64,000 nt of DNA from contig DJWN01000021.1 in the NCBI GenBank assembly GCA_002440975.1, forward strand, positions 11,684-75,683. The letters are read 5' to 3'. Position numbers and translations under genes: made by a program. The stretch comes from Bacteroidales bacterium UBA6229 (GTDB taxonomy: Bacteria; Bacteroidota; Bacteroidia; Bacteroidales; F082). Below the pieces are notes generated by a model. That model had not been told where the DNA came from. It searched no databases and worked only from the letters and a program-made list of their open reading frames with translations. The number at the start of each line of letters is the position of its first letter. The stretch's first letter is position 1. Positions 52,160-61,554 of the stretch are shown in pieces.

Positions 52160-53796
52160 TGAAAAATCTATTGCTGATTTACGGCCTCTTTGTAATTGTT
52201 TGGTTTAGCCAGACTTTTTCGGCTTATGCCCAAAATTGCGATCACCTTATCAGCAGCAGCCAAACCGTTGTGGATGGAGCTAATATACAACCCGGCGATT
52301 CCATCTGCCTCGAAAGCGGTTACCGGACTTATCTTCTCTTCAGAAATATTTCAGGAACTGAAAATCAACCAGTTGTAATTGTTAATCAAGGTAATGTCAT
52401 CATTGATACTGATCATTTCTACGGGATAAAAACTTCGAATTGTAAACACCTAAAAATAATCGGAAGTCGGCCCGCTGAATCTACCTATGGCATTAAAATT
52501 CAACGTGTTGGGAATGGTGCCGGTATCACCTTAGACGACCTGAGCACTAACATTGAACTAGCTGGAATTGAAATCTCACACACGGCTCTGGCAGGTATTT
52601 ATGCCAAAACTGACCCAGATTGTAGTTTTGAGGCAACACGTGAGAAGTTCACCTTTTACAACCTCGAAATTCACGATTGCTATCTGCATCATATCGGTGA
52701 TGAAGGTTTTTATGTTGGCAGTTCAAAATATACCGGACAATACCTGCCGGATTGCGACACAACCGTATTGCCTCACTTCATGCATAATGTTTTGATTTAC
52801 AATAATCTGATTGAAGATACTGGTTGGGATGGTTTGCAGGTGAGTAGTGCCGTGGGTGATTGCCGGATTTATAATAACCGGATTTTTCGCGACTCCAATA
52901 AGGAAAGCTTCAATCAAATGTCAGGTATTTTAATCGGTGGTGGCTCCGAATGCGATTGCTATAACAATCAAATCTTTGATGGCAAAGGTGATGGCATCGA
53001 TTTTTTTGGGCATGGCGACAGTAAAATTTATAACAACCTCATCGTGAGAGCTGGTAGAAGCTTTAAACCAGAAAATCCCGATGAATCACGACATGGCATT
53101 TTTATCGGAACAGCTCCTGATAACAGCAGCTCCAATCTATCCCTTCTTCACAACACCATCATCGATCCCAAAACTACGGGTATCAGGTATTTTAACTCCA
53201 ATACGGCCTTTAATTTTATTGCTAATAATTTGATAACCAGGCCTGGAGCCTATGATCAGTTAGGCAATAATGCTTACTTTAATCATAGTCTGACAGCTGA
53301 TCTGTACGAATTGACCGGCAATTTATTTACACAATCCATTGACCTGGTAAAATTTGTGTCTTTCTCAGAAGACAACTTCGATCTGAAAGCTGAATCACCT
53401 GCTATTAACAGGGCAACAGATCTTGGCTACGCTGCGATTTTGTTTGACATGCTGGAGCGTCCCCGTCCGCATAATACGGGTTATGATCAGGGAGCCTTTG
53501 AATGTCAGGATATTAATGCATCTATCGCTCAGATTAACAACAAAAATGAGAAGCCATATACCATCAATTATAAACAGACAGAGGGAGTTATTCGGATTGA
53601 GGTTACAAAAGTTGAAACACCACTTTCTTTTGAAATTATTGACCTGAACGGTCATTTAGTATTCCGGAACCCTAACCAAGATTTAAATAGTAAAATCTAT
53701 CACTTGCCCATAACTCACTTGAATAATGGAGTTTACATATTGAAAATCATTGGATTTGAAAGGGTTTATATCGAAAAGCTCGGTTTATTCCGCTAA
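52159..53796 (+). CDS. Secreted right-handed parallel beta-helix protein with T9SS C-terminal domain
   Basis: A 545-residue exported protein: signal peptide (about residues 1-25, ending SAYAQ), a beta-helix body with repeated 'iynN.I' rungs (for example LIYNNLIEDTGWDGLQVSS, DCRIYNNRIFRD, SKIYNNLIVRAG), and a C-terminal domain of about 75 residues ending in NNGVYILKIIGFERVYIEKLGLFR-like strands, which matches the type A T9SS sorting domain. Beta-helix proteins in polysaccharide loci are often lyases or epimerases, but no catalytic residues could be assigned. The ATG at 52159 was preferred to the GTG at 52156. Confidence 0.8.
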   Translation: MKNLLLIYGLFVIVWFSQTFSAYAQNCDHLISSSQTVVDGANIQPGDSICLESGYRTYLLFRNISGTENQPVVIVNQGNVIIDTDHFYGIKTSNCKHLKIIGSRPAESTYGIKIQRVGNGAGITLDDLSTNIELAGIEISHTALAGIYAKTDPDCSFEATREKFTFYNLEIHDCYLHHIGDEGFYVGSSKYTGQYLPDCDTTVLPHFMHNVLIYNNLIEDTGWDGLQVSSAVGDCRIYNNRIFRDSNKESFNQMSGILIGGGSECDCYNNQIFDGKGDGIDFFGHGDSKIYNNLIVRAGRSFKPENPDESRHGIFIGTAPDNSSSNLSLLHNTIIDPKTTGIRYFNSNTAFNFIANNLITRPGAYDQLGNNAYFNHSLTADLYELTGNLFTQSIDLVKFVSFSEDNFDLKAESPAINRATDLGYAAILFDMLERPRPHNTGYDQGAFECQDINASIAQINNKNEKPYTINYKQTEGVIRIEVTKVETPLSFEIIDLNGHLVFRNPNQDLNSKIYHLPITHLNNGVYILKIIGFERVYIEKLGLFR

Positions 53797-53807
53797 AAAA
53801 ATCCAAT

Positions 53808-54608
53808 ATGCAAGTAAAAAACTTGATACCGTTAAACCTGGGTATTTTTTTACGAAATAATTACTTGTTTCTGAAAGGATTATCCTATAGAGGCAATCGT
53901 TTTTACTGTCCATTCTGCAATACCGGCTATCGGGATTTTTTGGATGGAGGAACATCCACTGAAATCAATGAAAAGCTTGAGGTAATAGGTGCCGGATTGC
54001 GTCCTAAAACGATTTGTCCGGGCTGTCATTCCAATGATCGTGAAAGATTAATACACTGGATTTTCGAAAATGCTTATCCCATTTCCTCAACCGACAAAAT
54101 CCTTCATATTGCACCTGAACCCGCTTTAGGCCGGTATTTAAAGGCAAAATGCCCCAATGGATATATTTCAGGTGTAAAATATTATGAAGGATTCTATTAC
54201 CCTCCGGGGGTCAAATTAATGGATTTGCTCGCGTTGCCTTTCCAAAACGAGCATTTCGACTGGGTAATTTGCAATCATGTGCTGGAACACATCCCCGACG
54301 ATTTTGCGGCCATGCAGGCCATCTTCAGGATTTTAAAAAACGGAGGCAAAGCCATTTTGCAGGTTCCCTGGTCTCCCCTGCTCAACACAACCAAAGAAGA
54401 TGCTAGCATTCAGGATCCACAGGGACGTGAGGCTGCCTTTGGCCAATTCGATCATGTGAGAATTTATGGCACAGATTATCCATCGCGCCTAAAAAAAGCT
54501 GGTTTCAAGCTGGAAATATTACAATTTGATGAGCTTCAAATACCCCCAAATGAAGTAGAGAAGCTACGGCTTAACCAGAAAGAATGTATCTTTATTGTCA
54601 CAAAATGA
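53808..54608 (+). CDS. SAM-dependent methyltransferase with N-terminal zinc ribbon
   Basis: A 266-residue protein. Residues 28-75 hold two CxxC pairs (YCPFCNTG and CPGCHSND), a probable zinc ribbon; residues 95-260 form a class I methyltransferase with a degenerate motif I (LHIAPEPALGRYL), DWVICNHVLEHIPDD, and ILKNGGKAILQVPW. The acceptor is unknown; a sugar or lipid-linked intermediate is likely by context. Small arrays of such zinc-ribbon methyltransferases occur in polysaccharide loci. Confidence 0.85.
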   Translation: MQVKNLIPLNLGIFLRNNYLFLKGLSYRGNRFYCPFCNTGYRDFLDGGTSTEINEKLEVIGAGLRPKTICPGCHSNDRERLIHWIFENAYPISSTDKILHIAPEPALGRYLKAKCPNGYISGVKYYEGFYYPPGVKLMDLLALPFQNEHFDWVICNHVLEHIPDDFAAMQAIFRILKNGGKAILQVPWSPLLNTTKEDASIQDPQGREAAFGQFDHVRIYGTDYPSRLKKAGFKLEILQFDELQIPPNEVEKLRLNQKECIFIVTK

Positions 54609-54618
54609 GGACAGGTCA

Positions 54619-56961
54619 ATGAAATCCACCACAACAAGCAGAACACATCCGTCTATCCTACTGTCGTGGTATTTTTTGTGCTGTCTATTGTTGTTTACGG
54701 TACGTGATTCATTTGCTGATGAAAAAACATTTCCAAAAACAAATTTAGCCAGAGATATTATCCTTTTAACGAATTCGAGCACCGATACGAATCTCTTGGC
54801 GGATACGATATTTGTGACCAAAACACTTTCAACCGCACAAAGTTTAATGGATTGGGGATTAATGCATTATGCAAATGAATTGCTTCAAATAACTAGCAAG
54901 CGTTTTGAGCATATCGCAAGCGATGAATCCATACTGGTATTTGCACAATTAAAATTGATTTCTGGAGAAAATACAACCGATCTCGAGAGCTTGAAAAATT
55001 ATCTTTTACTCGCCGAAAGGCTTAACAATACTGAACATCAGCAATTTGGTTATGCTTTAATTCTTAAATATTTCAGATCAAGAGATGAATTACACAGGGC
55101 ACAACTCTATTATAATGTAGCCAATCAAAGGATTAAAAATCAAGTACTAAAATTACCTATTCTGCTTGAAATGCGCCTCCTGGAACAGGATTTAAAATCA
55201 AAATCAGTTCTCAGAGAGCTGATAAACAAGAAGCTTGAGAGCGAATTCATTCAAACGGTAAACAGCTGGTATTTAATAGAATATCTCAAGCTTGCTGATA
55301 CTTCTGATCGCTTTCTCATCGATCATCTTTTCACCCTGCCTCAAATCATGCAGGATAAGTTATTATATGCCGTTATTTTGCAGAAAAATGCACAGTTTAC
55401 TGTTTCAAACACACCTGAAAAGAGCTATAAAAATTTTCTTATTACTGACTCTATCTTTCGTGAAGCAGCCTTAATAAACCAGATCTATAAAACTGAATTG
55501 GCAGATCAAATCGACAAATTACAGGCTGAACAAAACCTCCCAGAGCATAGGCAATACATAAATTGGAAAATATTCCTATTAAGCTTGATAGCAGTGCTTA
55601 TCGTTTTCATTATATGGTACTTATTCAAGCAGAAGAAAGTAGCAAAAAACAAGACCTTAAACATTATCAAATCTATTAATCACCTAAAGGAAAAACTTCA
55701 ACTCGCTAAAGTTCAGATTGATGAACGAGTTAGATCGCGCGAAATTTCCATTGAGAGCGAGATTAAAGAAATTGAAATGCTCGACAAAATCCTGAAAAAT
55801 ACTTTAAAAAATGCCGAAGAAGCTAACTTTCAGAAAAACGCCTTTATGGCAAATATGAGCCACGAAATCAGGACTCCTTTAAATGGAATACTGGGCTTTT
55901 CAAGTTTGCTGGGTATGGAATTGGCCAAAATGGACGAACCGGAGCTCTTCGAGTATTCCAGCAGCATAAAAAAAAGTGGAGACAAATTGTTGCATCTACT
56001 TAATAATATTATAGATATCAGTAGGTTACAAGCAAACGACATAGCACTTAGGCCACAATACTTTTCGCTGAAGCAAGTGTTGGATGAAGTTTTAAAAGAA
56101 TACACTTTAAAAGCAAATGATAAAGGTTTAATCCTTTTGAATGACACCCAAACAAGTATTCAAATTAATACTGACATACAGATTCTAAAACGAATACTAA
56201 GTGAATTAATCGACAATTGTATCAAATACACCAACAAAGGCTATGTTAAGCTTTTTGCAGAGAAATACACTGAAAAAGAGCTCATTAAGATAGTGCTATC
56301 AGATACTGGACAAGGAATAGATCAGACTTTTCTTGACAACATTTTTGAGCCTTTCAAGCAGGACAAGCAAGGCTATTCCAGGCAATATCAGGGAGCCGGA
56401 CTTGGCTTGCCTTTGGTTAAAAGTATGACTGAACTACTTGGTGGTCAATTTGATATAAGATCGGAAAAAGTAAAAGGAACAACCATCACTATCCTCTTGC
56501 CTTTTAACTTTAAACAAGTAACAAGTGAAGCCAGCATTGCTCAAAACCTGACATCAAAAACGGGCTTGCTTAAGTCAGAAAACCCATTTATACTTTTGGT
56601 TGAGGATGATTTGCCCAACAGGATTGTTATTGCCAAATTTTTAGAAAGATTTGGTAGCGTAGTTCAGGCGGGCAATGGTGAAGAAACTATCTTATTAATT
56701 AAAGAATCAATCCGTAATGCTGAAATTTTCGATTTGATCTTGATGGATATCAACCTGCCAGCTCCCTGGGACGGCATCATCTTAATGCAATATATTCGCG
56801 AAAATTATCCTCAGTACCAGAACATACCTTTTGTGGCGCAAACTGCTTATGGCATGTCTGGTGATGAACAAAGATTTCTAGAGGCAGGATTTGATGCTTA
56901 CATTGCAAAACCAATTTCATTTGAGGAACTTCAGCTTATCTTAACAAAACAAGTTGATTAG
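54619..56961 (+). CDS. Hybrid sensor histidine kinase
   Basis: A 780-residue kinase: signal/first helix (about 10-32), a periplasmic helical sensor region to about residue 315 (probably TPR-like), a transmembrane helix (317-336), a coiled-coil linker, HisKA with MSHEIRTPLNG (phospho-acceptor His415), HATPase with DNCIKYTNKG, DTGQGID and GAGLGLPLV, and a C-terminal receiver with phospho-acceptor Asp710 in LMDINLP. No DNA-binding or Hpt domain, so output must go through another protein. The ATG at 54619 was preferred to the TTG at 54595, which lies in the previous gene. Confidence 0.92.
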   Translation: MKSTTTSRTHPSILLSWYFLCCLLLFTVRDSFADEKTFPKTNLARDIILLTNSSTDTNLLADTIFVTKTLSTAQSLMDWGLMHYANELLQITSKRFEHIASDESILVFAQLKLISGENTTDLESLKNYLLLAERLNNTEHQQFGYALILKYFRSRDELHRAQLYYNVANQRIKNQVLKLPILLEMRLLEQDLKSKSVLRELINKKLESEFIQTVNSWYLIEYLKLADTSDRFLIDHLFTLPQIMQDKLLYAVILQKNAQFTVSNTPEKSYKNFLITDSIFREAALINQIYKTELADQIDKLQAEQNLPEHRQYINWKIFLLSLIAVLIVFIIWYLFKQKKVAKNKTLNIIKSINHLKEKLQLAKVQIDERVRSREISIESEIKEIEMLDKILKNTLKNAEEANFQKNAFMANMSHEIRTPLNGILGFSSLLGMELAKMDEPELFEYSSSIKKSGDKLLHLLNNIIDISRLQANDIALRPQYFSLKQVLDEVLKEYTLKANDKGLILLNDTQTSIQINTDIQILKRILSELIDNCIKYTNKGYVKLFAEKYTEKELIKIVLSDTGQGIDQTFLDNIFEPFKQDKQGYSRQYQGAGLGLPLVKSMTELLGGQFDIRSEKVKGTTITILLPFNFKQVTSEASIAQNLTSKTGLLKSENPFILLVEDDLPNRIVIAKFLERFGSVVQAGNGEETILLIKESIRNAEIFDLILMDINLPAPWDGIILMQYIRENYPQYQNIPFVAQTAYGMSGDEQRFLEAGFDAYIAKPISFEELQLILTKQVD

Positions 56962-57093
56962 TCATTTAGAATTCCAATAAAAAATTGCAATAATTTTAAT
57001 TTGAAACAGACTTGCTCAACACATGAAACGGGAACAAATTGATTACCAATAAAAATTCTATAACAACCCATCCGAATTACAATGGAATTTTAA

Positions 57094-57101
57094 TACCTTT
57101 G
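57094..57101 (+). promoter_or_regulatory. Putative -7 box for the response regulator at 57170
   Basis: TACCTTTG matches TAnnTTTG about 69 bp upstream of the start; no matching TTG at -33. It would allow this gene to be transcribed apart from the kinase, 208 bp upstream. Confidence 0.4.
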
Positions 57102-57169
57102 CACACTTAGAAACAATAAACAAAAAAAGGATTTCATTTTTTATTTCATAAAATCTGGAGAACAACAAA

Positions 57170-57568
57170 TTGAATACCGAGGAAAACAAACAAACACTTC
57201 ATATCCTCCTTGTTGAAGACAATGAGCTAAACCAGAAGTTTGCCATTGCTGTGCTTAAACGACTAGGGCATACGTATGAACTGGCCGAAAACGGTGCAAT
57301 TGGCTTCCAAAAGTTTATCGAAGGCAAGTTTGATCTCATTCTGATGGATATTCAAATGCCGGAAATGAATGGTATTGAAGCAACCTTAGCAATCCGCGAC
57401 TATGAAAGGAAAAATGGCATAAAAAAGCAAATTCCAATAATTGCTGTGACCGCATTTGCTATGGAACACGACAAAAGAAATTGTATGGAAGCCGGCATGA
57501 ATGAGTTTCTTACCAAACCCTATAAACCTCAGGAAATGAGTGCGAAAATTGAAAAAGTAATGAAATAA
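57170..57568 (+). CDS. Single-domain response regulator (TTG start)
   Basis: A 132-residue receiver domain with no output domain: acidic pair in LLVEDNELN, phospho-acceptor Asp60 in LMDIQMPEMNG, VTAFAM switch and lysine in LTKPYKP. Its sequence is of the type found as the C-terminal receiver of hybrid kinases. The start is TTG at 57170, supported by a GGAG ribosome site 9 bp upstream and an in-frame stop at 57149. It probably takes phosphate from the hybrid kinase just upstream. Followed by a strong terminator. Confidence 0.88.
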   Translation: MNTEENKQTLHILLVEDNELNQKFAIAVLKRLGHTYELAENGAIGFQKFIEGKFDLILMDIQMPEMNGIEATLAIRDYERKNGIKKQIPIIAVTAFAMEHDKRNCMEAGMNEFLTKPYKPQEMSAKIEKVMK

Positions 57569-57597
57569 AAAAACCGCTGTAATTAGCGGTTTTTTTA
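57566..57597. terminator. Bidirectional Rho-independent terminator
   Basis: AAACCGCT (57571-57578) pairs with AGCGGTTT (57585-57592) around a 6-nt loop, flanked by A and T runs. It ends the exopolysaccharide/regulator run on the plus strand and the FKBP operon on the minus strand. Confidence 0.9.
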
Positions 57598-57612
57598 TTA
57601 TTGGTTAAGTGC

Positions 57613-58947
57613 TCATTCAATGACTTCAAGCAATTCAACATCAAAAACTAAGGGCGAATAAGCCGGAATGTCCTCACCCCGTGCAACACTGCCATACGCC
57701 AGATTAGAGGGTAAGAGCAAAGTAGCTTTACCTCCGGCTTTCATCAAGGCAATACCTTCGTCCCAGCCCTGGATCACCTGTCCTTTGCCCAACTCAAAAC
57801 TGAATGCCTGTCCTCCATCCAGCGAGGATTGCAATTTCTGTCCTTCGATATTATACAAGGTATAGTGCACTTTAACTGTTTTGCCGCTTTCGGCTTGCGC
57901 ACCCGTACCCGCCTCTTTTTCAATATAATACAATCCGCTTTCGTTGGGTTGGGTGTTGATATTGTGCTGTTTGAGGTAGGCAGAAATTTTCTTTGACTCA
58001 TTTTGCCTGGCCAAATCTGCTGCTGCTTGCTCTGCTTTTCTGGCAGCTTCCCGCTCTTTATCTGCTTGTTCTTTCGTTTTGATGTCAACAAGCTCTGTTT
58101 CATAAATCAGGGTAGTGTACGGCAAAACCATTTGCCCTCTTCCCAGGCTGTCAAAGGCAAGTGAAGAAGGAACAATCAGACGATTTTTTCCACCTTTTCG
58201 TAAATAGCCTATCCCTTCGTCAAATCCTTTAGTATCAAAGATTTCTCCGTAGGTAACCTCCATAGGATCGCGGCCAAGTGATGTGAAAAGCTGGTTTCCA
58301 TCAATATCGCTAATTGTGAAATGCACTTTTAAAACATCACCCGCTTGTGGTTTTCGGCCTTTTCCTCGTTTTAAATCCATCACATATAATCCGGATTCCA
58401 TCGTTTCAAAATCTCCATCCAAAGATTGTAAAAGGACCTCTAGCTTTGTTTGTTCTTCTTCCTTTCGTTGTTTTAAAAACGCCTGCTCTTCGGCAATCAA
58501 TTCAGCTTCTGTTTGAATATTTAATAATCTGATATCAAAGTACATAGGACTGCCTGACGTAACAAATTCAGGTAAAGTTGAAATACCGGCAGTAACCATA
58601 TAGAAGGAATCAGCCGGAAATACGATGGTAGCCGAATCACCTTCGTGAAGTTCGGTAAGCGCAGCATACAAATCGCCTTCAAAAGTTGGTTCGATGATAG
58701 GAAATTTCAAAGGCGCATTAAAAAGCTTCGAGTCGAAAAGAACTGTATCTTCTAAATAATACTTCATCTCCACCTCGACAACATCATTTAAAAGTGCTGT
58801 ATTCGTTGCATCGCTTTTCTCGTGATATTTGATATAAACACCGTTTACTGATTTGTCGAACCCGGGATAAGGAGATTGTGAACAAGCACTCAAAAGCCCG
58901 ACAAGCCCAAGCACAATCAAGAAAACATTTAATTTAATTTTAATCAT
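57613..58947 (-). CDS. FKBP-type peptidyl-prolyl isomerase lipoprotein with three FKBP units
   Basis: A 444-residue lipoprotein (lipobox LLSAC) with three FKBP units: a degenerate N-terminal one (about 40-160), a middle one (about 190-310, containing FDEGIGYLRKGGKNRLIVPSSLAF) and a canonical C-terminal one (about 345-444, with GWDEGIALMKAGGKATLLLPSNLAYG). A charged linker rich in Ala, Lys and Glu joins the last two. It probably folds exported proteins in the periplasm. Last and largest of three adjacent FKBP genes. The start at 58947 gives the lipoprotein signal. Confidence 0.88.
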   Translation of the reverse strand: MIKIKLNVFLIVLGLVGLLSACSQSPYPGFDKSVNGVYIKYHEKSDATNTALLNDVVEVEMKYYLEDTVLFDSKLFNAPLKFPIIEPTFEGDLYAALTELHEGDSATIVFPADSFYMVTAGISTLPEFVTSGSPMYFDIRLLNIQTEAELIAEEQAFLKQRKEEEQTKLEVLLQSLDGDFETMESGLYVMDLKRGKGRKPQAGDVLKVHFTISDIDGNQLFTSLGRDPMEVTYGEIFDTKGFDEGIGYLRKGGKNRLIVPSSLAFDSLGRGQMVLPYTTLIYETELVDIKTKEQADKEREAARKAEQAAADLARQNESKKISAYLKQHNINTQPNESGLYYIEKEAGTGAQAESGKTVKVHYTLYNIEGQKLQSSLDGGQAFSFELGKGQVIQGWDEGIALMKAGGKATLLLPSNLAYGSVARGEDIPAYSPLVFDVELLEVIE

Positions 58948-59003
58948 AAAATTTTGATTTAAAGTAATATAGCATCCTTTATGACACAAGGATAAGTTAG
59001 GTT

Positions 59004-59876
59004 TTAATTAATAATTTCTATAAGCTCAACTTCAAAAACCAAAGGACTAAATGCAGGGATCCTACCCATTTCGCGCTCTCCATAGGCCAAATCCTGAGGG
59101 ATGACCAACATCGCCTTGCCACCTTCACGCATCAAAGCAATGCCTTCGTCCCAGCCTTTAATCACCCTGCCGGAACCCAGCTCGAATTCAAACGGCTCAC
59201 CTTTGCTGTAAGAATCATCAAATGGTAAGCCATTGGTCAAACGTCCGGAATAATGTACCTTTACTTTCTGCCCATTCTTTGGTTTAGCTCCTTTACCACG
59301 CTCAGTTTCAATGTAATACAGTCCTGATTCAGTGGGAGATACCTCAATATTTTCCTGTTCAATAAAAGCTTCCAACAATTTCTGCGATTCCTCGATCTGC
59401 GCTATTCTCTTTTGATGTTGTTCAGCTTCGTACTCAACTGGCGACATAAAATCAATCAGGCGGATATCAAAACGCATTTCTGCATCGGCCTTCACAAATT
59501 CAGGCAGTTCTCTTACCCTGAAAATTTCCAGAAAAACACGATCGGCCGGGCATAAAAAACTGGCAGAATCTCCACGATGCATATGAGCAATTCCCTCATA
59601 GAAATCTCCAGGAAACACTGGTCTCATCAATGGAAAACGCATCTCACGCGATAACTTTTCACTGTCGAAAATTATTGAATCATTCACGGCATATTTCATC
59701 TCCACCTGCACAATATCATTCTCTACCGGTTGATCCTCAGTTATATTTTCCTCATAAAAACGATACTTCAAACCACTCTCAGTAGTTTTGAATGGTTGCT
59801 CTTTATTTGTATCACATGAAGTAAAAAATAAAACTACTCCAATCAGCAAAACTGAAAACAAACGTAAACTTTTCAT
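59004..59876 (-). CDS. FKBP-type peptidyl-prolyl isomerase lipoprotein with two FKBP units
   Basis: A 290-residue lipoprotein (lipobox LFFTSC) with a degenerate N-terminal FKBP unit (about 30-150) and a canonical C-terminal one (KVHYSGRLTNGLPFDDS, GWDEGIALMREGGKAMLVIPQDLAYG). It aligns by eye with the first and last units of the following gene. The start at 59876 was preferred because the long upstream frame to 60074 overlaps the previous gene. Confidence 0.9.
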   Translation of the reverse strand: MKSLRLFSVLLIGVVLFFTSCDTNKEQPFKTTESGLKYRFYEENITEDQPVENDIVQVEMKYAVNDSIIFDSEKLSREMRFPLMRPVFPGDFYEGIAHMHRGDSASFLCPADRVFLEIFRVRELPEFVKADAEMRFDIRLIDFMSPVEYEAEQHQKRIAQIEESQKLLEAFIEQENIEVSPTESGLYYIETERGKGAKPKNGQKVKVHYSGRLTNGLPFDDSYSKGEPFEFELGSGRVIKGWDEGIALMREGGKAMLVIPQDLAYGEREMGRIPAFSPLVFEVELIEIIN

Positions 59877-59886
59877 TTTTAAGGTT

Positions 59887-60420
59887 TTAATCAAGTATTT
59901 CAATTTCGTAAACCAAACTGGTTTTTGGTGGAATTTTATCCTCATCACCAAGCAGGCCAAAAGCAAGATGCGAAGGTAAGATAATTGTAGCTTTATCTCC
60001 TCGTCGTAACAATAATATGGCTTCTTCCAAACCTGATTCCACACCACCCTGCCCCACCACAAATGTCTTAACACCTTTATCTTCAGAGGTATAAACTATA
60101 TCACCAGTCAAAAATTTCAAAACAAATTTTAGCTTTACCAACTCGCCTTTTTTGATGAGCTGTCCATTACCTTCCATGTGCACAGTATAGCGTAAACCCG
60201 TTCCTGTTTCGGTCATCTTAAGTTTGTGACGTCTGACATAATCATTAATTTGCTCATTTTCTGCGCGAACAAGATAACGGTTAGCTTTTTCAAGAGATTT
60301 TGAAAGATCTTTGTCTGATACTGATCTATATGGCTCGCCTGACTGGTTTGTACATGAAGAAACAAGTCCAAAAAAGGAAATTGTGAGAAACAAAAAGAAA
60401 AAATAACCAACTCTTTTCAT
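59887..60420 (-). CDS. GldI-like FKBP-type lipoprotein with one FKBP unit
   Basis: A 177-residue lipoprotein (lipobox LVSSC) with one FKBP unit (about 75-177, with SGLEEAILLLRRGDKATIILPSHLAFG). GldI of gliding Bacteroidota is a lipoprotein of this kind and is often beside a DHH phosphoesterase gene, as here. Several FKBP catalytic residues are altered, so it may act mainly as a chaperone. It begins 6 bp after the upstream gene's stop. Confidence 0.85.
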   Translation of the reverse strand: MKRVGYFFFLFLTISFFGLVSSCTNQSGEPYRSVSDKDLSKSLEKANRYLVRAENEQINDYVRRHKLKMTETGTGLRYTVHMEGNGQLIKKGELVKLKFVLKFLTGDIVYTSEDKGVKTFVVGQGGVESGLEEAILLLRRGDKATIILPSHLAFGLLGDEDKIPPKTSLVYEIEILD

Positions 60421-60426
60421 TTGTAA

Positions 60427-61446
60427 CTAACTGTTCAACTGATTTTTATAAAAAGGTAAAACCTTTATCAAATAGTCAATGGCTTCTTTAAATGGCAATT
60501 TTGAATTTCCACCGGCAGCATTGGCATGTCCTCCTCCATTGAAATGATTTTTTGCCAGTTCATGCACCGAGAAATTACCTTTCGATCTAAAGGAAAACCT
60601 GATCTGATCTGATTTTTCCGTGATCAGAACAGACATCCTGATATTTTGCATCGACAAAGGATAATTCACAACACCTTCAGTATCTCCAATTTGAAAATCA
60701 AAGCGATTCAAATCTTCTCTGCTCAGGGTGATGATAGCTGTGCTAAACTCGTTAAAAACCTGCATCCGGTTGCTGATGGAATAACCCAATAATCTTAACC
60801 GGGCTTCACTAAAAGTGTCATAAATCTGTTGATGGACATGTACTGCATCCAGCCCATATTGAATCAGCCGGGCAACAGCGCTGAAGGTTTCTGACCGATT
60901 AATGGAATGACTAAATGAGCCTGTATCTGTCATAATTCCGGTAAAAAGTGCCTCTGCAATTTCTTGATTTTTAAAATATTGCTCATCAAAACCGGCAATT
61001 AAATCATAAATCATCTCAGCAGTGCTAGAAAAAGAAATATCAGAATATAAGAACTTAAAACTGTCAGTTTCTGGTTCGCGATGATGGTCGATTAAAACAA
61101 ACGGGCAACTTAGCTTTTGCAAGTCTTCCTGAAGTGTTCCGGAACGGGAAAACGCATTATAATCAAGACTAAAAACATAATCAGCTTCCTTCAATTTGGC
61201 TTTTACTTCTTTGGCCTGTTGATCGAAAATCAGTATGTGTTCAGAGCCATTGAGCCACGACAAAAATCCCGGAAATTTATTTGGAGAAACGATCGTAACT
61301 TCTTGTTTATGAAGCCTAAAAAAGGCAGCCAGAGCCAAAGCCGAACCCACTGCATCTCCATCAGGGTTAGTATGTATTGTTAGTACCAGCTTATTACGAA
61401 TTGCAAGTATTTGCCTGATGGCATCAAAGAAAGGAGTTTTGTTCAT
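60427..61446 (-). CDS. nrnA: NrnA-type DHH phosphoesterase
   Basis: A 339-residue DHH-DHHA1 phosphoesterase: HTNPDGDAVGSALAL, SLDYNAFSR, the IDHHREPE motif, TGIMTDTGSF, and GGGHANAAGG in the DHHA1 domain. Family members degrade nanoRNAs, pAp or linear dinucleotides; the NrnA branch is the best fit. Heads the operon with the three FKBP genes. Confidence 0.9.
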   Translation of the reverse strand: MNKTPFFDAIRQILAIRNKLVLTIHTNPDGDAVGSALALAAFFRLHKQEVTIVSPNKFPGFLSWLNGSEHILIFDQQAKEVKAKLKEADYVFSLDYNAFSRSGTLQEDLQKLSCPFVLIDHHREPETDSFKFLYSDISFSSTAEMIYDLIAGFDEQYFKNQEIAEALFTGIMTDTGSFSHSINRSETFSAVARLIQYGLDAVHVHQQIYDTFSEARLRLLGYSISNRMQVFNEFSTAIITLSREDLNRFDFQIGDTEGVVNYPLSMQNIRMSVLITEKSDQIRFSFRSKGNFSVHELAKNHFNGGGHANAAGGNSKLPFKEAIDYLIKVLPFYKNQLNS

Positions 61447-61467
61447 AAACTATCTGCTAAATAATTA

Positions 61468-61475
61468 CAAAACTA
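61468..61475 (-). promoter_or_regulatory. Putative -7 box for the nrnA-FKBP operon
   Basis: Minus-strand TAGTTTTG matches TAnnTTTG, 22 bp before the start codon. No clear -33. Confidence 0.4.
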
Positions 61476-61554
61476 CATAAATATGATGGATTGATTAGTT
61501 AATTTAAGCAGTATAACTGCTAACACTTTGTTCCAGGTTTGAAATTTGCGGGTT

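Noticed and set aside
59877..60074. N-terminal extension of the two-unit FKBP gene
   Set aside because: It overlaps the GldI-like gene and lacks a signal sequence, while the start at 59876 gives a lipoprotein signal.
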